NCBI RefSeq assembly: GCF_030167925.1
Contig: NZ_JASKUT010000001.1
Span: 2,170,001 to 2,234,000 of the forward strand
Origin: Paenibacillus silviterrae
GTDB taxonomy: Bacteria; Bacillota; Bacilli; Paenibacillales; NBRC-103111
Direction: 5' to 3'
Length of the DNA stretch: 64,000 bases
A program made the position numbers and the translations under genes. The notes beneath the pieces are model-generated. The model saw only the letters and a list, made by a program, of their open reading frames with translations. It did not search any database and had not been told where the DNA came from. Positions 59,230 through 64,000 of this stretch are shown piece by piece. Each line of letters opens with the position of its first letter. Within the stretch, counting starts at the first letter, position 1.

Positions 59230-60213
59230 CTATAAAGAAGAAGGTGGGCATGCAGCTATCGCGGCTTCCACTTCGCTCAGCGACGGCAACGAAGGAACGG
59301 CGCCGGCCCGAGTTGTCGTGATTGCCGCCGCCGCGTTCGCAAACGACAAGATCCCGAGCGCCTGCCCATAGCCGATAACGTCCAAACGCCCCTCCTGCGG
59401 CTCCAAATGCAGTTTATACAACAGCGCCCCGACGAAAGCGTCCCCCGCACCGGTCGTATCAACAGCCGTCACCTTACGGCCCGGCACAGACGCGGTAAAG
59501 TCCTTTGAGTACCAATCGGCCCCATTCGCCCCGCGTGTATAAATCACGTGCTGCACATCTCCTTGAAACAAGGAGATAATCGCCTGCTCCTCGTCCGACA
59601 GGCCGGTAATGAATTCAAGCTCTTCTTCGCTCACTTTTACCAAATGGCTTAGCGGTAGAAACTCATGAATCGTCCTCCGGCATTCCTCCGCATCTTTCCA
59701 TAGCGGGAGCCGGACGTTAGGGTCGAAGCTCACGAAGCCGCCTCTCGACTTAACGGCGGCGATCGCTTTGCGATGCGCATACTTCACAGGAGCTTCGACT
59801 AGGTCACACGAGCAAAAGTGAAGGATGTCGCCCGCTTCAAACCAGCCCTCGTTGATTTCCTCCTCCGATAACAGCATATCCGCGCTCGGACTCCGGTAAA
59901 AGGAGAAATCGCGGTTGCCATCCGTCTTCAAGCTAACGAACGCCAAAGCCGTATTGGCTTCCCCCGTACGGAACACATACCGCGTATCCACCCCGGCACT
60001 CTCCATTGTATCTACCAAAAAATCTCCGAAAGCATCTGTTCCCAGCTTCCCGATAAAACCGCTTCGGCCGCCTAGTCTCGCTACCGCGCACGCGACGTTC
60101 GCAGGCGCTCCTCCCGCCGCTTTTCCAAAGGCGCTGACGTCTTTCAGCCGGACGCCCTTTTCAGCGGGAATGAAGTCGATCAGTGCCTCCCCGATCGAGA
60201 ATACTCTCCCCAT
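59230..60213 (-). CDS. scrK: Fructokinase (PfkB family)
   Basis: 327 aa ribokinase-type sugar kinase. The N-terminal GEALIDFIPAEKG with GGAPANVACAVARLGG and the C-terminal signature VDTTGAGDAFVGALL (catalytic Asp) are intact. It phosphorylates fructose released by the GH32 enzyme encoded directly upstream. The ATG at 60213 follows GAAGGGGA; the frame is open to 60432 but overlaps the GH32 gene. It is the last gene of the sucrose operon. Confidence 0.9.
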   Translation of the reverse strand: MGRVFSIGEALIDFIPAEKGVRLKDVSAFGKAAGGAPANVACAVARLGGRSGFIGKLGTDAFGDFLVDTMESAGVDTRYVFRTGEANTALAFVSLKTDGNRDFSFYRSPSADMLLSEEEINEGWFEAGDILHFCSCDLVEAPVKYAHRKAIAAVKSRGGFVSFDPNVRLPLWKDAEECRRTIHEFLPLSHLVKVSEEELEFITGLSDEEQAIISLFQGDVQHVIYTRGANGADWYSKDFTASVPGRKVTAVDTTGAGDAFVGALLYKLHLEPQEGRLDVIGYGQALGILSFANAAAAITTTRAGAVPSLPSLSEVEAAIAACPPSSL

Positions 60214-60233
60214 GATCCGTTCCCCTTCTACTC

Positions 60234-61691
60234 CTAGCGTATATCCCACTTGCGGAACGATTCCAGCACGCATTCGCCAGTTGAAAACGCCTTGATCCCA
60301 AGCGATTCCGGTCCGGGATATATGCGCGCCGTCATCACCTGTTCCCCATCCTGGACGAACACTTCCACAGAGCTCATGTCTACAAAAATCCGCAGAGCCA
60401 GCTTTCCGCCACGCAGTTCTACCTTCGTACATCGTTCCCCTTTCGGCCCGATGCCCGAAAGGTCCCTGTTTAACCGGAGCGTCCGGTCGCCGGCCCGATA
60501 GGCAACCACGGTCTCTTCCCCTGCGCCTGTACGAAGCTTTAAGCCGAATTCCTCCGCATCCCTGGCATCGATAACAACCTGCAGCTCATAGCTGTCTCCG
60601 GAAGCCTCCAGATCCCGCTCCCCATCCAGCATCACATTCGAAGCCTCGTAAAGGTTCGTCCGGTACGCTGCAATCTCTTCCACTGGTTGGAACTTCAATC
60701 GGTCACCGTCCCGCACCACTTCCCGGGGCAGCGACATCGCCCCCGCCCAGTAATGACCTTGCTGGGTCGGCATATCGGACTCCCACATATCCATCCAACC
60801 GATCATAATGCGGCGGCCCTTATCATCCAACGTCGTCTGCGGCGCATAGAAATCAAAGCCGTGGTCGATCGGATGGTACTCGTCATAGGAGAATTTCCCT
60901 GTCCCTATATCCAGCAGACCGACCATATAGGAAGTGGAATGAAGATTGCGGAAGCTGTCTCCTTGCGCAGGCACGCGCTGCGGCGACATGATCAACACAT
61001 CGCGCTCCCCTAAGGAGAACAAATCCGGACACTCCCAATTATCGCCAAGGTCTCCGCCGCTTTTCGCCATCACGCTCACAAATTCCCAGGTAAGCAAATC
61101 GGCGGAAAGATACAGCAAAACTTGGCCGTTGCCTTCACCGTCGTTGGAGCCTAACACGACGTAATAGCTGCCGTCCTTTTCGAACAACTTGGGATCACGA
61201 AAATCCTTCTTGCTCGATCCACTCGGAATTTGGTCTGCGCCGATCACGGGGTTCCGTTCCGATTTTACAAAGCGTACCCCATCCTCCGACACCGCAATAC
61301 CCTGAGACTGCGCATAATGATTATCCTTATCCGGCCCAGTCACAACATGTCCGGTATACATCAAGATCAGCTTGCCGTCCTTTTCGATCGCACTGCCGGA
61401 GAAGCATCCGTCCTTGTCAAAATCGGTATCCGGGGCAAGAGCGACCGGGAGATACTCCCATTTGATCAGATCACGGCTGACGGCGTGCCCCCAGTGCATC
61501 GGTCCCCAACGCGGCTCATACGGATAATGCTGATAGAACAAATGATACGTACCTTTATACTGAACAAAACCGTTCGGATCGTTCATCCAGCCGAATTCGC
61601 TCAACAGATGATAGTTCAGCCGGTAGTCGCTCCTCAGGAGATGCTTGTTTTCTTGGATAAAACGGTCTGCCCTTTCTTTGGTGTAGTCCAT
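60234..61691 (-). CDS. scrB: Glycoside hydrolase family 32 (sucrose/fructan hydrolase)
   Basis: 485 aa without signal peptide. GH32 motifs: WMNDPNGFVQYKGTYHLFYQ with the nucleophile Asp, FRDPKLF (transition-state stabiliser) and WECPDLF (acid Glu); a C-terminal beta-sandwich ends in VFVQDGEQVMTARIYPG. It should split sucrose or short fructans in the cytoplasm. Because import is by an ABC system, the substrate is not phosphorylated, unlike the usual partner of a PTS. The ATG at 61691 (MDYTK) lies 8 bases after CAGGAG. Confidence 0.92.
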   Translation of the reverse strand: MDYTKERADRFIQENKHLLRSDYRLNYHLLSEFGWMNDPNGFVQYKGTYHLFYQHYPYEPRWGPMHWGHAVSRDLIKWEYLPVALAPDTDFDKDGCFSGSAIEKDGKLILMYTGHVVTGPDKDNHYAQSQGIAVSEDGVRFVKSERNPVIGADQIPSGSSKKDFRDPKLFEKDGSYYVVLGSNDGEGNGQVLLYLSADLLTWEFVSVMAKSGGDLGDNWECPDLFSLGERDVLIMSPQRVPAQGDSFRNLHSTSYMVGLLDIGTGKFSYDEYHPIDHGFDFYAPQTTLDDKGRRIMIGWMDMWESDMPTQQGHYWAGAMSLPREVVRDGDRLKFQPVEEIAAYRTNLYEASNVMLDGERDLEASGDSYELQVVIDARDAEEFGLKLRTGAGEETVVAYRAGDRTLRLNRDLSGIGPKGERCTKVELRGGKLALRIFVDMSSVEVFVQDGEQVMTARIYPGPESLGIKAFSTGECVLESFRKWDIR

Positions 61692-61709
61692 CTCTTCCAC
61701 TCCTGTTTT

Positions 61710-62534
61710 CTATTTAATAGATCCTTGCATGACACCTTGTATAATGTGTTTTTGTGCGAATAAATAAACAACGATGACCGGCAGCACGGTAAGCAGCAGT
61801 CCCGCCATTAGAGGCCCGTAATCAACGGAGTACGAACCGTAGAAATAAAATGTGGACAGCGGCAGCGTCCGTGAATTTTTATCGATCAGTACCAGGAAAG
61901 GCAATAAAAAATCGTTCCAAATCCACAAAACATTCAATATCGATATGGTAACCGTTGTAGGCATTAGTACGGGCAGAACGATTCTGAAAAAGGTTTGCGG
62001 CCGCGTGCAGCCGTCAATCATCGCCGCCTCTTCGAGCTCCGAGGGGATGCCTTTGATAAATCCGTGGTATATGAAGACGGCCAGCGGGCTGCCGAAGCCG
62101 ATATACATATAGATTAGCGCCGCCTTGCTGCTCAGCATGCCGAGTGCACCATAGATTTTCACAAGCGGAATCATCAGCGCCTGAAACGGAATGATCATGG
62201 AAGCGACCATTAACAGGAACAACAGTTGGTTAAGCCGCGTATTGTTCCTTACGATATAATGCGCTGTCATGGCCGCGCAAACGGATATCAGCGCCACGCT
62301 GAACACCGTAACGATCAGCGAGTTCGTAAACGAATGCATATAATTCATTTTCTCGAAGGCGGTTGCGAAGTTCGACGTTTTCCATTCGACGGGGAGCGAT
62401 AGCGGCCGGGAAGTAATTTCTTTGTTCGCTTTAAACGCGTTGACGAGAATCATCAGGAACGGTGTTACGAAGAGCAGCAGGATTAACGTCAAGACTGAGG
62501 TTTTGAACCATTGCAGCGATTGTTTGAGCGCCAT
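61710..62534 (-). CDS. Carbohydrate ABC transporter permease (MalG type)
   Basis: 274 aa with six predicted helices and the EAA loop ELEEAAMIDGCTRPQTFFRIVLPVL. Its ATG overlaps the stop of the preceding permease (TAATG), so they are translationally coupled. It lies 18 bp before scrB. With the partner subunit it should import sucrose or fructo-oligosaccharides (substrate from context). Confidence 0.9.
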   Translation of the reverse strand: MALKQSLQWFKTSVLTLILLLFVTPFLMILVNAFKANKEITSRPLSLPVEWKTSNFATAFEKMNYMHSFTNSLIVTVFSVALISVCAAMTAHYIVRNNTRLNQLLFLLMVASMIIPFQALMIPLVKIYGALGMLSSKAALIYMYIGFGSPLAVFIYHGFIKGIPSELEEAAMIDGCTRPQTFFRIVLPVLMPTTVTISILNVLWIWNDFLLPFLVLIDKNSRTLPLSTFYFYGSYSVDYGPLMAGLLLTVLPVIVVYLFAQKHIIQGVMQGSIK

Positions 62535-63418
62535 TACGCTTCCACCTCCAGCTTCTTGCTGAAATACACCTGAAGCAGCGTGATCGCGGCAACCATCAGG
62601 AACAGCACGAACGCCTCCGCCTGCCCCACCCCGTAATCCCGGGACAAAAACGCCTTCTCATACACATGCATCGAAACCAGCTTTGTCGAATTGAAGGGTC
62701 CGCCCTTGGTCAACGACAGGTTCAGATCATACACCATAAACCCCCGCTGCAGCGATAAAAAGATACAAACGATGAACGAAGGCACCATTAGCGGCAGCAC
62801 CATGCTCCGCAGCTTGGTCCACCCGGTTGCTCCGTCGATGCCCGCCGCCTCCAAAATGTCTCTCGGCACGTTCATCAAACCGGCAATGTAGATGACCATC
62901 ATATATCCGGCATACTGCCAAACCGTTACAAGGACCAGTGCCCACATTGCTTTATCCGGCTGCGCCAGCCAAGACCCTTGAAGCAGCGGAAGCGCCAGCC
63001 CCTGTCCCATTTTCACCAATGCATGATTGAATACGAATTGCCAAATGAAGCCAAGAACGATGCCCCCTACCAGATTCGGCAGAAAAAAACCGGCGCGAAA
63101 CAGGCTGCTTCCCTTGATCCCGGAGGTAAGCGCATAGGCAAAAGCAAATGCAACCGCATTGATCAGCACTACCGAAGAGAATACATACTTTAGCGTGAGC
63201 CCAAACGCTTGCCAAAATTGTATATCCTTAAAAACGGCGGCATAGTTGTCGAAAGCAACAAAGGTTTGCGTGGTCGATATACCGTCCCAGTTTGTGAACG
63301 TCAAGTAGATCCCATACAGAAAGGGAATGATCACCACAGTTATAAATGCGAATAGAGTCGGGCCGGTAAACAGCAGCCGGGACCTCAGCTTCGCCCACCC
63401 ACCTTTTTCCGCTATCAT
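62534..63418 (-). CDS. Carbohydrate ABC transporter permease (MalF type)
   Basis: 294 aa with six predicted helices and an EAA loop (DILEAAGIDGATGWTKLRSMVLPLM). AAGGGA stands just before the ATG. It follows the binding-protein gene after a 116-bp gap that holds a hairpin. Confidence 0.9.
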   Translation of the reverse strand: MIAEKGGWAKLRSRLLFTGPTLFAFITVVIIPFLYGIYLTFTNWDGISTTQTFVAFDNYAAVFKDIQFWQAFGLTLKYVFSSVVLINAVAFAFAYALTSGIKGSSLFRAGFFLPNLVGGIVLGFIWQFVFNHALVKMGQGLALPLLQGSWLAQPDKAMWALVLVTVWQYAGYMMVIYIAGLMNVPRDILEAAGIDGATGWTKLRSMVLPLMVPSFIVCIFLSLQRGFMVYDLNLSLTKGGPFNSTKLVSMHVYEKAFLSRDYGVGQAEAFVLFLMVAAITLLQVYFSKKLEVEA

Positions 63419-63482
63419 GCAATATCCCTTCTTTCGTTGATTAAATCATAGCCTTGGACCGTTCTAAAAAAGAAGGTTAGCG

Positions 63483-63515
63483 GCGGATAAGTTGATCTTA
63501 CCTTCACTTATCCGC
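63483..63515 (-). terminator. Hairpin between binding-protein and permease genes
   Basis: GCGGATAAG / CTTATCCGC 9-bp perfect stem with a 15-nt loop just after the binding-protein stop. It is the same arrangement as at the three other such junctions. Confidence 0.55.
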
Positions 63516-63534
63516 AGCCTCCCAATTCAGAACC

Positions 63535-64000
63535 TTATTTTACCGATTTCCAGTAGCTCTCGATATCTTTGGCAAGCGTAGCCCGGTCCCCGGCTTTGCC
63601 GAGATATTTTTGCATGGCCGCCCCCACTTTGTTCCAATGATCTGCAGGCAGCGTCGTCATGCCGACGACCATTTTGCCTTTGCCCATGTAATCCTTAATC
63701 GACTTGGCCAGAGGATCCTGTGGCTCAAGCGCGATACTCTTGAATGCCGGAATAATATTGGCCTTATTCACAAGGAAATCTTGTCCGTTCTTCTCGTAGA
63801 CGAGCCATTCCAGAAACTTCTTCGCTGCCGATTGCTGATCCGGCGTGCTGCGTTCCTTGTCGACAACCAAACGCTTGGTGACAGCGGTAGCGATCTGTGT
63901 ATTGCCGTAGTCGTCCGCTTTGTTGCTGACCGGCACCGGAAAGAAGCCATATTTGCCCCCGGCTGTATCGGAGCCCTTAATATTCGGCCAAGCCCAGTTG
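63535..64000 (-). CDS. Sugar-binding protein of ABC transporter (5' end beyond window)
   Basis: The frame stays open to the right edge, so only the C-terminal 154 codons are seen: NWAWPNIKGSDTAGGKYGFFPVP, then AKKFLEWLVYEKNGQDFLV and the C-terminal DIESYWKSVK, the pattern of COG1653 solute-binding proteins. The signal peptide and lipobox would lie beyond the window. It is the first visible gene of the sucrose/fructan operon. Confidence 0.85.
   Translation of the reverse strand, partial: NWAWPNIKGSDTAGGKYGFFPVPVSNKADDYGNTQIATAVTKRLVVDKERSTPDQQSAAKKFLEWLVYEKNGQDFLVNKANIIPAFKSIALEPQDPLAKSIKDYMGKGKMVVGMTTLPADHWNKVGAAMQKYLGKAGDRATLAKDIESYWKSVK

Noticed and set aside
1..64000. CRISPR array, prophage, tRNA or rRNA genes
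   Set aside because: No regularly spaced repeats, phage structural genes, tRNA cloverleaf or rRNA sequence was recognised on either strand.

Overview
The window looks like chromosomal DNA of a Paenibacillus-type, spore-forming Gram-positive bacterium (inferred). The signs are strong AGGAGG ribosome binding sites, several carbohydrate ABC transporter loci with YesM/YesN-type two-component systems, a Cse60-like sporulation protein, a YfmQ-like protein, a SigV/RsiV pair and a relic of a GerA spore germination gene. I see no rRNA, tRNA, CRISPR array or intact insertion sequence.

Region by region. 1-3.7 kb: LplA/LplB-type sugar uptake genes, cut by the left edge, behind a LacI regulator with perfect palindromic operators at its own promoter. 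3.9-7.8 kb: a PrsA-like foldase, then a FadR/GntR regulator with an enolase-superfamily acid-sugar dehydratase and a lactonase-type amidohydrolase (sugar-acid catabolism). 7.8-18.4 kb: a Nudix hydrolase, then (minus strand) a lipoprotein, two permeases, a beta-helix hydrolase, a YesM/YesN pair and a GH43 enzyme. 18.6-28.4 kb: a second YesM/YesN locus with an ABC transporter, a heparinase II/III-type lyase and an alpha/beta hydrolase. 28.6-33.7 kb: a GreA-like factor, two tiny sporulation-linked ORFs, DinB, YitT, an Lrp regulator, an aldo/keto reductase, a 34-aa membrane peptide and MarR. 33.8-39.3 kb: an Emr-type efflux operon with two different adaptors and a large secreted protein of unknown function.

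39.7-51.4 kb is an assimilatory sulfite/nitrite block: NirC, NirD and NirB, the divergent siroheme gene cobA/sumT, then CysI and CysJ, with azlCD, a MocR regulator and a YfmQ-like gene in between. NirB and CysI both need siroheme, which CobA helps to make. 51.6-59.2 kb is visibly richer in A+T and holds two LysR-transporter divergons, sigV-rsiV, a broken gerA fragment, an orphan membrane protein and a second short copy of the 3' end of the NCS2 permease gene, so it looks rearranged. 59.2-64 kb returns to higher G+C with a sucrose/fructan operon: binding protein (cut by the right edge), two permeases, GH32 and fructokinase.

No wholly new defence or biosynthetic system is evident. The most interesting observations are regulatory and architectural: a strong hairpin at all four binding-protein/permease junctions, several clear operators, four compact small-protein genes, and the relics at 58-59.2 kb.
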